A stretch of DNA of 64,000 bases, taken from Akkermansia muciniphila (GTDB lineage: Bacteria > Verrucomicrobiota > Verrucomicrobiia > Verrucomicrobiales > Akkermansiaceae). Shown one piece after another: positions 54,619 to 63,714 of the stretch. The position numbers and the translations under genes were made by a program. Location of the stretch: positions 496,001 to 560,000 of the forward strand of contig NZ_CP114598.1 of NCBI RefSeq assembly GCF_030848305.1, in the 5' to 3' direction. A model generated the notes under the pieces. The model made no database searches and was not told the DNA's origin. It worked only from the letters and a program-made list of their open reading frames with translations. Numbering within the stretch: position 1 is the first letter of the stretch; each line of letters starts with the position of its first letter.

Positions 54619-55704
54619 ATGACTGATACAGACGTCAAATCCACCCCTCTGGCAGCTAAACATGTTGAACTGGGAGCCAGAATGGTTCCTTTCGCCGGCT
54701 GGAATATGCCGGTGCAGTACACCGGCATTCTGGACGAACACAAAGCAGTGCGCGAAGCCTGCGGCATCTTTGACATCTCCCACATGGGGCAGTTCACGGT
54801 AGCCGGGGCCTCCGCCGCAGCATGGCTGAACTCCATGCTGACCAATGACATTAACAAACTGAATGTCGGCCAGGGACAGTACTCCGTCATGCTCAATGAC
54901 CGGGCCGGAGTCATTGACGACCTCATCCTGTACCGGATGGAACCGGAAACATTCTTCGTAGTGGTGAATGCTTCCAAAATTGATGAAGACTTCGCATGGC
55001 TCTCCGCCCACAAACCTGCAGACGTAACCCTGGAAAACCATTCTGATGAATACGTGGGTCTGGCTGTCCAAGGCCCCGAATGCGGGGAAGTATTCTCCCG
55101 CGTCATTCCCGGCGTGGAACTTCCCCCCCGCAACGGAATTGCCCGCATCACGGCGGAAGGGTCGGATCTCATTGTCTGCCGCACCGGCTATACCGGGGAA
55201 GATGGTTTTGAATTCTTCTGCCCGGCTAAGGAAGGCGTTCAATGGTTTGAAGCCTTTCTTGGGGCAGGCGCCAAACCCTGCGGTCTGGGCGCCCGCGACA
55301 GCCTGCGCCTGGAAATGTGCTATCCTCTGAACGGCTCCGACCTCTCTCCGGACAAGACGCCTCTGGAAGCCGGGCTCGGCTTCTTCTGCGCGCTGGATAC
55401 GGATTTCATCGGATCCGACATCCTCCGGGAACAAAAAGCCAACGGTCTCAGCCAGCGGCTGGCGGCTATTGAATACACCGGCAAGGGAGCCCCTCCCCGC
55501 GCCCATTATGCCGTTCATGTCCCCGGCGGAGAAGCCATCGGAGAACTTACCAGCGGCGTGCTCTCTCCTTCGCTGATGAAGGGTATTGCCCTGGCCTACC
55601 TGCCTGTCGCCCATGCCAAGGTCGGCACGGAGCTGGAAATTGACGTAAGGGGAAGGAAATTCCCGGCCGTGGTCGTAAAAAAACCCTTTTATAAAAAAGG
55701 CTGA
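54619..55704 (+). CDS. gcvT: Glycine cleavage system T protein (aminomethyltransferase)
   Basis: GcvT passes the aminomethyl carbon from the H protein to tetrahydrofolate, releasing ammonia. The 361-residue protein starts MTDTDVKSTPLAAKHVELGA and has VPFAGWNMPVQY, FDISHMGQFTV, the folate-site Asp region TNDINKLNVGQGQYS and RTGYTGEDGFEFF; GLGARDSLRLEMCYPLNG closes the set. First gene of gcvT-gcvH-gcvP, with 70 bases to gcvH. Confidence 0.95.
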   Translation: MTDTDVKSTPLAAKHVELGARMVPFAGWNMPVQYTGILDEHKAVREACGIFDISHMGQFTVAGASAAAWLNSMLTNDINKLNVGQGQYSVMLNDRAGVIDDLILYRMEPETFFVVVNASKIDEDFAWLSAHKPADVTLENHSDEYVGLAVQGPECGEVFSRVIPGVELPPRNGIARITAEGSDLIVCRTGYTGEDGFEFFCPAKEGVQWFEAFLGAGAKPCGLGARDSLRLEMCYPLNGSDLSPDKTPLEAGLGFFCALDTDFIGSDILREQKANGLSQRLAAIEYTGKGAPPRAHYAVHVPGGEAIGELTSGVLSPSLMKGIALAYLPVAHAKVGTELEIDVRGRKFPAVVVKKPFYKKG

Positions 55705-55774
55705 CACGACGGCGCAAAAATAAACTGACAAACACCTCATTTTACTACACTCTCACTTCAAACAATTACATCTT

Positions 55775-56155
55775 ATGCACGACGTACCAGAAAATCTGCT
55801 GTATTCCAAGGATCACGAATGGATTGAAATTGACGGGGACATCGGCACCATCGGCATTTCAGACCATGCGCAAGCCGAACTCTCCGATGTCGTCTTTGTA
55901 GACCTTCCCGAAGTAGGCGCTACCGTCGCGGCCGGCGACCCCGTCGCCGTTGTGGAATCTGTCAAAGCCGCCAGCGACGTGTACACTCCCGTTTCAGGAG
56001 AAATTCTGGAGGTGAATGAAGAACTTTCCAATGATCCCTCCCTCATCAACTCCGATCCCTACGGCGCAGGCTGGCTGTACAAAATCCGCCTGGACGTTCC
56101 CACGGAAACGGAAGATATGATGAATGCCACGGATTACGAGGAATACTGCTCCTGA
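55775..56155 (+). CDS. gcvH: Glycine cleavage system H protein
   Basis: The lipoyl carrier that shuttles between P, T and L proteins. The 126-residue protein has [20 protein letters not shown] at the start, the lipoylation Lys in [18 protein letters not shown], and [20 protein letters not shown]. Normal length, intact. It lies between gcvT and gcvP, about 100 bases before the gcvP start. Confidence 0.96.
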   Translation: MHDVPENLLYSKDHEWIEIDGDIGTIGISDHAQAELSDVVFVDLPEVGATVAAGDPVAVVESVKAASDVYTPVSGEILEVNEELSNDPSLINSDPYGAGWLYKIRLDVPTETEDMMNATDYEEYCS

Positions 56156-56252
56156 ACCATTCCTTCCTCCCCCTGCCCCGGTGATTCCATCCCGGGGCAT
56201 TTTGTTTGGCCCGCCCCCGCGGCCGAACGCTATTACCAGCCAGAGAAACCAC

Positions 56253-59099
56253 ATGAATACCCACTCAGATTTTGCCAGCCGGCACATCGGCCCCCAGGGG
56301 GAAGAGCGCCGGGAAATGCTCAACAGCCTCGGCTACCAGACGCTTGACGAACTCATTGCGGACATCGTTCCCGCAGATATCCGCATGAAAGCCCCGCTGG
56401 ACCTGCCCGCCGCCAAATCGGAAACGGAAGCCCTGGAGGAACTCCGTTCCATCCTGCGGAAAAACAAGCTTCTGAAAACCTTCATTGGCCAGGGCTACTA
56501 CGGCACCATCACTCCTTCCGTCATCCTCCGCAATGTACTGGAGAACCCCGGCTGGTACACGGCCTACACCCCTTACCAACCGGAAATCGCCCAGGGACGT
56601 CTGGAAATGCTCATGAACTTCCAGACCATGGTCTCTTCCCTGACAGGGCTGCCGGTGGCGAACGCCTCCCTGCTGGATGAAGGCACCGCCGCCGCAGAAG
56701 CCGTCACCATGTGCCGGAACGCGCGCCCCAAAGCAAACACCTTCTTTGTGGCGGACACCTGCCATCCCCAGACCATCAGCGTCATCCGCACCCGCGCCGC
56801 CTTCCAGGGCGTCAACATCATCGTGGGAGATTGCTCCTCCTTTGACCCCGCCTCCATCGGCGCGGATTTGGCCGGGGTGCTTGTCCAATATCCGGACACG
56901 CTCGGCCGCATCTGCGATTATACGGACTTCTTTTCCCGCGTACATGCCACGGGCGCGCTTTGCGTCGTGGCGGCGGATCTCATGGCCCTTACCGTCATCC
57001 GGGAACCCGGCGCCTTCGGAGCCGATATCTGCATCGGCAACACGCAGCGTTTCGGCATACCCATGGGCTTCGGCGGCCCCCATGCCGCCTACATGTCCTG
57101 CACGGACGCCCTCAAACGCCGCATGCCCGGCCGCCTTATCGGCATGTCCATAGATACCCTGGGCCGCCCTGCCTACCGCCTGGCCCTGCAAACGCGGGAA
57201 CAGCATATTCGCCGCGACAAGGCGACTTCCAACATCTGCACCGCCCAGGTGCTCCTGGCTGTGCTGGCCGCCTTTTACGCCGTATACCACGGCCAGGAAG
57301 GCCTCAAACGCATCGGCATGGAAATCCACCGGAAAACCAAAAACCTGTACAGGGCGCTCACGGAAGCCGGCATCGCCATTGAAAACAAAAACTTCTTTGA
57401 CACCCTGCTGCTGTCCGTTCCCGGACAAGCGGACGCCATGGTGCAAAAAGCCCTGGAAGCCGGGTATAACATCCGCAGGGTGGATGCCGACCACGCTGCC
57501 GTCTCTCTGGATGAAACCGCAACCTGTTCGGATGTAGCGGCGCTGGCCTCCGCCCTTGCAGGCACGGAAACATCCGCCACCTGCGGCTGCGACGCTCCCG
57601 CCTGGGATCCCGTCCACACGCGCCAGACGCCTTTCTGCACGGAAAAGGCTTTCAACTCCTACCATTCCGAAACGGAAATGATGCGCTACATCCGCCGCTT
57701 GGAATCCCGGGACCTGGCTCTAAATGAAGCCATGATCCCTCTGGGCTCCTGCACGATGAAGCTGAACGCCGCCTCCGAAATGATTCCCATCACGTGGCCG
57801 GAAGCCAACTCCCTGCATCCCTTTGTTCCGGCGGATCAGTCGGAAGGCATCCGGGAAATGCTCTCCGTCCTGTCCGACCGTCTGGCGAAAATCACCGGCT
57901 TTGCCGCCGTCTCCCTCCAGCCCAACGCGGGCGCCGCAGGGGAATATGCCGGACTACTGGCCATCCGCCGCTACCAGAAACACGCCGGAGAAGGCCACCG
58001 CAATGTCTGCCTCATTCCCACCTCCGCCCATGGGACCAACCCCGCCTCATCCGCCATGGCCGGTCTCAAGGTGGTGCCCGTCAAATGTGACGAAAGAGGC
58101 AACATCGACATGGCAGACCTGAAATCCCAAGCGGAAGCCCATAAGGACAATCTCTCCTGCATCATGGTCACGTACCCCTCCACGCACGGGGTGTATGAAC
58201 AGACAATCAAGGAACTCTGCGACATCGTCCACGCCAATGGAGGCCAGGTGTACATGGACGGCGCCAACATGAATGCCCAGGTAGGCCTGACTTGCCCCGG
58301 CTGCATCGGCGCGGACGTCTGCCACCTGAACCTGCATAAAACCTTTGCCATGCCGCACGGCGGCGGCGGTCCCGGCATCGGCCCCATCGGCGTAGCGGAA
58401 CACCTCGTGCCCTTCCTGCCCGGACACCTTACGCTGGGCCATGAAGAAGGGGCCGTAGCGTCTGCTGCGTGGGGGAGCGCCTCCATTGCCGCCATCTGCT
58501 GGATGTACCTCTCCATGATGGGGCCGGACGGCCTCAAGGAAGCCACGGAAATGGCCATCCTCAACGCCAACTACATCGCCAAGAAACTCGGCCATCTCTT
58601 CCCGGTTCTCTACTCCGGCAACAAGGGGCTGGTGGCGCATGAATGCATTCTGGATCCGCGCCAGCTCACTCATGACGCCGGTCTCACGGTGGATGACATC
58701 GCCAAGAGGCTCATGGACTACGGCTTCCACGGCCCCACCATGTCCTTCCCCGTTCCGGGCACCCTGATGGTGGAGCCGACGGAATCGGAACCCAAGCAGG
58801 AGCTGGACCGCTTCATTGAAGCCATGGAGCGCATTCATGCGGAAATCACGGCCATTATCAACGGTACGGCGGACAAGGAAGACAACGTCCTGAAAAACTC
58901 GCCTCATACCGCAGAAATGGTCTCCGCTGACGAATGGCGGCATCCCTACTCCCGCAGTGAAGCGGCCTATCCGGTCTCCGGCCTTCTTATCCACAAATTC
59001 TGGCCGTATGTCGGCCGGGTGGACAATGTGTATGGAGACCGCAACCTGGTCTGCACCTGCGACACGGTGGAGGAATTCACCAAGGCCGTAGAGTCATAA
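56253..59099 (+). CDS. gcvP: Glycine dehydrogenase (decarboxylating), P protein
   Basis: The PLP enzyme that decarboxylates glycine and loads the residue on GcvH. It is the single-chain form, 948 residues, with both homologous halves. The start MNTHSDFASRHIGPQGEER is typical. The PLP Lys is in HLNLHKTFAMPHGGGGPG; MIPLGSCTMKLNAASEM, STHGVYEQTIKELC and YMDGANMNAQVG lie in the C-terminal half. The ATG at 56253 replaces a reading 129 bases longer that overlaps gcvH. With gcvT and gcvH it completes the system apart from the shared L protein. A terminator follows. Confidence 0.96.
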   Translation: MNTHSDFASRHIGPQGEERREMLNSLGYQTLDELIADIVPADIRMKAPLDLPAAKSETEALEELRSILRKNKLLKTFIGQGYYGTITPSVILRNVLENPGWYTAYTPYQPEIAQGRLEMLMNFQTMVSSLTGLPVANASLLDEGTAAAEAVTMCRNARPKANTFFVADTCHPQTISVIRTRAAFQGVNIIVGDCSSFDPASIGADLAGVLVQYPDTLGRICDYTDFFSRVHATGALCVVAADLMALTVIREPGAFGADICIGNTQRFGIPMGFGGPHAAYMSCTDALKRRMPGRLIGMSIDTLGRPAYRLALQTREQHIRRDKATSNICTAQVLLAVLAAFYAVYHGQEGLKRIGMEIHRKTKNLYRALTEAGIAIENKNFFDTLLLSVPGQADAMVQKALEAGYNIRRVDADHAAVSLDETATCSDVAALASALAGTETSATCGCDAPAWDPVHTRQTPFCTEKAFNSYHSETEMMRYIRRLESRDLALNEAMIPLGSCTMKLNAASEMIPITWPEANSLHPFVPADQSEGIREMLSVLSDRLAKITGFAAVSLQPNAGAAGEYAGLLAIRRYQKHAGEGHRNVCLIPTSAHGTNPASSAMAGLKVVPVKCDERGNIDMADLKSQAEAHKDNLSCIMVTYPSTHGVYEQTIKELCDIVHANGGQVYMDGANMNAQVGLTCPGCIGADVCHLNLHKTFAMPHGGGGPGIGPIGVAEHLVPFLPGHLTLGHEEGAVASAAWGSASIAAICWMYLSMMGPDGLKEATEMAILNANYIAKKLGHLFPVLYSGNKGLVAHECILDPRQLTHDAGLTVDDIAKRLMDYGFHGPTMSFPVPGTLMVEPTESEPKQELDRFIEAMERIHAEITAIINGTADKEDNVLKNSPHTAEMVSADEWRHPYSRSEAAYPVSGLLIHKFWPYVGRVDNVYGDRNLVCTCDTVEEFTKAVES

Positions 59100-59120
59100 A
59101 AAATCTCACCCCACCTTTCA

Positions 59121-59157
59121 AAAAGGCTGTTCCAAATAAATGGAACAGCCTTTTTTA
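59121..59157 (+). terminator. Rho-independent terminator of the gcv operon
   Basis: Stem AAGGCTGTTCCA / TGGAACAGCCTT with a 6-base loop and a run of six T. Confidence 0.9.
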
Positions 59158-59167
59158 TTGTTAAAAT

Positions 59168-59182
59168 CGGATTTCTAATCCG
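59168..59182 (-). repeat. Palindromic repeat CGGATT-TCT-AATCCG, pair 2 left
   Basis: Same unit type as at 38132. The 18 bases ending AATCCGAAG recur exactly, inverted, at 59319-59336. Confidence 0.6.
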
Positions 59183-59321
59183 AAGAAATAAACGCATTCG
59201 GAAAACAATTAAGCATAAAAGAGGTATGGATAAAAAAAGAGAAAAGACATATTTCTCTCACCCCGCTTTTTCCCCCTTGCATCTTGATGACCCGTTTGTT
59301 CTCAAAATAGAGTGTTGACTT

Positions 59322-59336
59322 CGGATTAGAAATCCG
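59322..59336 (+). repeat. Palindromic repeat CGGATT-AGA-AATCCG, pair 2 right
   Basis: The inverted partner of the unit at 59168, separated from it by about 140 bases of AT-rich sequence; the identity includes the preceding CTT. It lies 17 bases before the acyltransferase start. Confidence 0.6.
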
Positions 59337-59352
59337 TTGAGCTAGGTTTCAG

Positions 59353-60417
59353 ATGAGCTTTTTCTCTGCCCTTACTGTACCTGGACTGCAACAGCATCTT
59401 TCTTTTTCCAGGGAAGACTCCGCGATTCTCAAAGGGTATGGAATTCTCTTCATGATCTTTCATCATGTCTTCGGCTTATACGCTCTCCCCGCAGGCGTGG
59501 ATACGGCATGGATCGCTCCCTGTCTTACAAAAGCCGCTCCCATCTTTAAAATTTGCGTACCCATTTTTATTTTCATCACAGGGTATGCTATGGGATGGAA
59601 AACGAATTCATCTTCAACCCTCGGTTCCCTCGTTAAAACAGGCTGTTCCCATTACCTTAAATTCTGGAAAATTTATTTCTTATGCCTTCTTCTGGCTACT
59701 CTGGTTTCCTGGGCATTCCCCTTGCCCATTTTGCCATCCGTTGCCGACATGGGCTGGAAAAACGGCCTGCTTGCCGTAACAGGATTGAAGCCCTGTTATC
59801 CCGACTGGTGGTACATGGCTCTTTTCGCGGCAGCCTCCATAGCCCTTTATCCCACTTGCGCATGGATCACGCATCACATTGCGCCTGTTCCATCCATGGC
59901 CGCCCTGCTGGGGGTGTCCCTTTTACTTCAAAGCATGACCCACATTCCCTGTCTGCCGGAAATCGCCTCCTCCTTCCCCTCTTTCCTTCCCTGCTTCATT
60001 CTCGGTTACATGTGCGCCTTTCTGGCTTCTCGCTTCTCTGCTCTTTCAACGTCCCAACGCCTGGGAGCAATCCTGTTGCTGGTTCTTGAAATACTATCCA
60101 TCCATCTCTTCAGCTTTTCAAAAGCCAAAACCCTGACGGTTATCTTTCTCTTCACCCTCTGGTGCCTGCCTTGGATAACCCGGAAACTCCGCCTCACGCC
60201 GCTCCTGACGCTGCTGGGGACTTACTCCGCGCTTATGTGGCTGAATCACAGATTCATTTTCGGTTACCACTTTAGTTGGGATCTCTATGGGACCCGAAGC
60301 ATCAGCATAGTATTCATCGTGACGCTGGCCTCCTCCCTTCTGCTGGCCATGGCCATGCAAAAACTTTTCAACCGGATGATTCGCCCTAATCCGCAAGCGC
60401 AGTCAAAACCTTTGTAA
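59353..60417 (+). CDS. Acyltransferase-3 family membrane protein
   Basis: A 354-residue protein with about ten membrane segments and the acyltransferase-3 pattern: KGYGILFMIFHHVFGLY with the conserved His pair in TM1, then FKICVPIFIFITGYAMG. Family members O-acetylate or succinylate surface polysaccharides and other envelope molecules; the acceptor is unknown. The gene uses more AT-rich codons than gcvP and lies behind an inverted palindrome pair, which fits a separately acquired gene. Confidence 0.83.
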   Translation: MSFFSALTVPGLQQHLSFSREDSAILKGYGILFMIFHHVFGLYALPAGVDTAWIAPCLTKAAPIFKICVPIFIFITGYAMGWKTNSSSTLGSLVKTGCSHYLKFWKIYFLCLLLATLVSWAFPLPILPSVADMGWKNGLLAVTGLKPCYPDWWYMALFAAASIALYPTCAWITHHIAPVPSMAALLGVSLLLQSMTHIPCLPEIASSFPSFLPCFILGYMCAFLASRFSALSTSQRLGAILLLVLEILSIHLFSFSKAKTLTVIFLFTLWCLPWITRKLRLTPLLTLLGTYSALMWLNHRFIFGYHFSWDLYGTRSISIVFIVTLASSLLLAMAMQKLFNRMIRPNPQAQSKPL

Positions 60418-60448
60418 CAACCTCACCAAGTACGGATTCCAACGCCTT

Positions 60449-61081
60449 TTAATTCCAGGGCGGATCTCCGTATTTATTCTCTCCAAGCCGGCTTTCCCCG
60501 TGAAATAAATACCACAACAGCAGCCACCCTACAAAGGGGACGGCCAGAAAAACCAGGAAAAAGCCGCTTCTCCCCACATCATGCAGACGCCGCACCATGG
60601 TAGCCGCCAACGGAACAGACAGCACGGCAAGCGCCATGTACAGCAGCGGGGAAACCAGTTCAACCCACGAAGACAGGGAAGGGAAAAAACCGTATTTCAC
60701 AACGGAGGGGGCTCCCGCCACGGCCAGCCACGCGACCCCCACTCCGGAAAAAACTTCGTGCAGATCTCCTTTTCCGGCACGGCCCTTAAAACTGCACCAA
60801 GCCTTGATGATGCGCATCCAGTACTTCCTCCTGCTCCAGCCGGGTCCGGCATCCTCAGGCCCCGTTCCGGCTTCCGTCAGAACGGGCGGCACTCCATCAT
60901 CATCCATGACAGTCATGGAAGGAATAAAGGAGGCCAAGGGCCTCCAGTCTCCATCGGGGACCTTCCGGACCAACGTCCGGTTGGACAACCGGCCGAGATT
61001 ACGGGCCCGCAGCAAAAGCTCCAGAGAAACGGGGCCTTTGGGAGAACCGTCAATCGCCTGGTACTCGTAAAGACCTCTCAT
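60449..61081 (-). CDS. GYF-like/DUF805 membrane protein
   Basis: A 210-residue protein from the ATG at 61081 (MRGLYEYQAIDGSPKGPVS). The first 55 residues resemble the GYF_2-type domain of bacteria, YEYQAIDGSPKGPVSLELLL and NRTLVRKVPDGDWRPLAS. The C-terminal part is DUF805: several membrane segments and the RRLHDVGRSGFFLVF motif. The combination recurs in Verrucomicrobia. Function unknown. It starts eight bases after the sulfatase stop on the same strand and is likely cotranscribed. Confidence 0.8.
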   Translation of the reverse strand: MRGLYEYQAIDGSPKGPVSLELLLRARNLGRLSNRTLVRKVPDGDWRPLASFIPSMTVMDDDGVPPVLTEAGTGPEDAGPGWSRRKYWMRIIKAWCSFKGRAGKGDLHEVFSGVGVAWLAVAGAPSVVKYGFFPSLSSWVELVSPLLYMALAVLSVPLAATMVRRLHDVGRSGFFLVFLAVPFVGWLLLWYLFHGESRLGENKYGDPPWN

Positions 61082-61089
61082 GGAGGAGC

Positions 61090-63249
61090 TTATCTGGATT
61101 CCTTCCCATGGCTGAAGGCGGAGGCGGGTATGTCCTGCCTGGGCAGACCGGGGCCTTCCCACTTCAAAACCAGCCTGGAGGCAGCACCGGAATTCCCCAC
61201 ATAGCCGATGCGGATGGGATGAAGGCCGGCTTTCAAATAAACGGGATTCTTCCGGTCGCCCAGATCAGAGGAAACCTCGGCTCCCGGCTCATAAGTCTTG
61301 TCCGCGTCAATCAACTCCATGCCGTGCAGCCGGACAAAAGCCTTGCTGCCCTTGTTTTCATCCGTGGTCAGATAAAACGTATATGCCCCGTCCTCAGGGA
61401 TCTTCACATACCCCGTCAGCTCCACGCCGCGCCTGGCCGGACCGTTCATGTTCACGGACGGGGAAGGCGTCACGCCATGGGCGGAAGCAGGCTTCTTCCA
61501 CTGGCGGAAATCCGGGACCCAGGGAAAATCCCCTTCATACAGGGACCATTGCAACCCGGGAGAAACGGTTCCCTTCACGTCCACGGCGGGAACCGGCGCA
61601 GAGTCAAACACTGTTTTGGAAGGAAGGGAAGCCCGGCGATTGGACAAAGCGGCGGTTTTCATGCGGGCCTGAAGTTCCGGCCTGGAGGATGCCAGATCCC
61701 TGCTTTCCTGCGGGTCATTCAAAGTATCGAAAATCATGAAATCCCTGTCCGCATCCTTCACACCCATGCGCAGGCCTTTCAATCCATCCACAAAAACAAT
61801 CTGCTGCTGGCCCCGCTGCGCTCCCTTGTGTTCACCCAGAAAATCCTTATACTCCGGCGTTTTGCCTGCGAAATTATATTCGGCATAAACAATGCCGGGC
61901 TTCTGCTGGTCCGCATGGCCAGTTAGCGTCGGCAGCAGGGAAACGCCGTCACTACGGGCAGGAACCGGAACCCCAGCCACATCAGCCAGCGTAGCCAGCC
62001 AGTCATGAAACTGGCCAGGGTTCAGACTGATCTGCCCCTTGGGAACGCGTGCAGGCCAGCGTACCAGCGCCGGCACGCGCATCCCTCCTTCCCAGCAATC
62101 TCGCTTAATGCCGTCCATCATGCCATAACTCTTGAAAAACTGCGGATTTTGCGCTCCGTGCCAATGCCTGGTATCACTCCCGCCCTCATTGTGTGGGCCA
62201 TTGTCGGACGTGAAGACGATCATCGTATTATCGTCAATCTTCAAATCTTTCAGCAGCCGTACCAAATCAGCCACGGCATCGTCCACGCGGCGGATCATGG
62301 TGGAATGACGTTTGGCCACATCATTCGGGAAATGGGAATTGTCCGGATGAATATAAGTATCCTTATTCTTCTCCGCCTTGGCGTCAAAAGCCGTATTTAC
62401 GGATTCCGTTCCTTCCTTCTTCACCCATTGCAGACCTCCCTTCAAACCGCCTCCGGAGGGATAGGGAGTTCCCGGAACCGTCAAACTTCCGTGGGGAGCC
62501 GGAAAAGCCAGATACAGGAAAAACGGCTTGCCGGTTTTGCGGGCGGACTTGCGCTGATCCACAATCCACTGCTTGGCGCGGGCGGCAAACAAATCCGTGG
62601 AATAAGCCGTCTGGGGCACCTGATCCTTGATATTCTTCCACTCGGGATTGGAAGCGTAGCCGTTGTACTCGAAAATGTCACGGGATTCGGAAGGATAGTG
62701 GAAATGCCCCGCCAAATGGTCCAGGATACCGTAAAAATAATTGAATCCCCGCTGATGGGGGCCGGCGGTCATGGCCACCTGGCTCTGACCTCCGCCTCCT
62801 ACACCCCATTTGCCAATGGCGGCAGTATCATACCCGGCATCACGCATCACGGTGCCAAGCGTGTGGGAATCTTCAATAGGATGATCGAAACGGTTATTTC
62901 TCACCACTCGGGAATTCCCCTGATGCACCCCCAGCAGCAGGGAAGCGCGCGCCGGGGCGCAAACCGGAGCGGCGGAATAGTGGCGGCGCAGCTGAATTCC
63001 CTCCCGCGCCAAAGCGGACAGGGCCGGAGTCTTGAACTCGTTCTTTCTCTCCACCGTCCGGCCATTCAACTTCTGCTGGCTCCAGTTGGAATCCAGGTCT
63101 CCCCAGCCCATGTCGTCCACCAGAATGAAAATAACATTGGGCTTCGAAGTCTTGACAGACCGGGCAGCCGGCTTCGCAGCCTGCCCGGAAGCGCCCATGC
63201 ACGGAACCAGGGAAGTCAGAAGAACGGATAATAAAGATACCAGCTTCAT
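61090..63249 (-). CDS. Secreted sulfatase (type I, formylglycine) with PA14-like C-terminus
   Basis: A 719-residue exported sulfatase, probably removing sulfate from mucin or other host glycans. It has a signal peptide (cleavage near CMGASGQA), then NVIFILVDDMGWGD with the metal-binding Asp pair, and PVCAPARASLLLG whose Cys 97 is the site converted to formylglycine by a sulfatase-maturing enzyme. TSDNGPHNEGG is the second metal segment. The C-terminal 130 residues (about 580-715, ARRGVELTGYVKIPEDGAYT and TYEPGAEVSSDLGDRKNPVY) look like a PA14 domain, perhaps for sugar binding. Maturation enzyme not in the window. The DUF805 gene follows. Confidence 0.92.
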   Translation of the reverse strand: MKLVSLLSVLLTSLVPCMGASGQAAKPAARSVKTSKPNVIFILVDDMGWGDLDSNWSQQKLNGRTVERKNEFKTPALSALAREGIQLRRHYSAAPVCAPARASLLLGVHQGNSRVVRNNRFDHPIEDSHTLGTVMRDAGYDTAAIGKWGVGGGGQSQVAMTAGPHQRGFNYFYGILDHLAGHFHYPSESRDIFEYNGYASNPEWKNIKDQVPQTAYSTDLFAARAKQWIVDQRKSARKTGKPFFLYLAFPAPHGSLTVPGTPYPSGGGLKGGLQWVKKEGTESVNTAFDAKAEKNKDTYIHPDNSHFPNDVAKRHSTMIRRVDDAVADLVRLLKDLKIDDNTMIVFTSDNGPHNEGGSDTRHWHGAQNPQFFKSYGMMDGIKRDCWEGGMRVPALVRWPARVPKGQISLNPGQFHDWLATLADVAGVPVPARSDGVSLLPTLTGHADQQKPGIVYAEYNFAGKTPEYKDFLGEHKGAQRGQQQIVFVDGLKGLRMGVKDADRDFMIFDTLNDPQESRDLASSRPELQARMKTAALSNRRASLPSKTVFDSAPVPAVDVKGTVSPGLQWSLYEGDFPWVPDFRQWKKPASAHGVTPSPSVNMNGPARRGVELTGYVKIPEDGAYTFYLTTDENKGSKAFVRLHGMELIDADKTYEPGAEVSSDLGDRKNPVYLKAGLHPIRIGYVGNSGAASRLVLKWEGPGLPRQDIPASAFSHGKESR

Positions 63250-63714
63250 GATTCAAAAGAAAATAGACTCTGAAAAAGACGTTAAAACAAGGCGTCATCT
63301 TACATGAATTTTCTCATCCCTCAAGAGAATTGCACGGAAAGGGCACAGAGGATTGAGCCGACAGGGCCCAGCGGAAAAAAACCATGAAAGAACCAGCCTT
63401 ACAGCCGGGAACAGCTACAATTCCGCCATACTACCAATGACCGAATTTTCCGGACGGAGCCATGAATGGAAAAAGCTCCGCCAGCATTCCCGGCTGCCGG
63501 AACCTCAGCCCTCCCGCGCCGCCCGGTTATGCCTGCCCCTGGAGAGAACGGCAGATCCTGCAAAGGAAACCCGGCAGGATAGATATTCCCCCCCTCTGCC
63601 AGGCAGAAAATACAGAAAACCGGCGGGAACAGTAATCATGAACCGGAACGCTCCCAAACATCCGCGCCAATTCCGGAAGCAATGTTGATGACCTTGCCCG
63701 GAACAGCGGAGGCG
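63250..63714. other. Intergenic stretch, no gene recognised
   Basis: About 465 bases between the sulfatase start and the helicase end, both on the minus strand. The open frames here do not look like proteins. I see one weak inverted repeat (ATCCTGC / GCAGGAT, about 63554-63578) without a T run. Confidence 0.5.
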
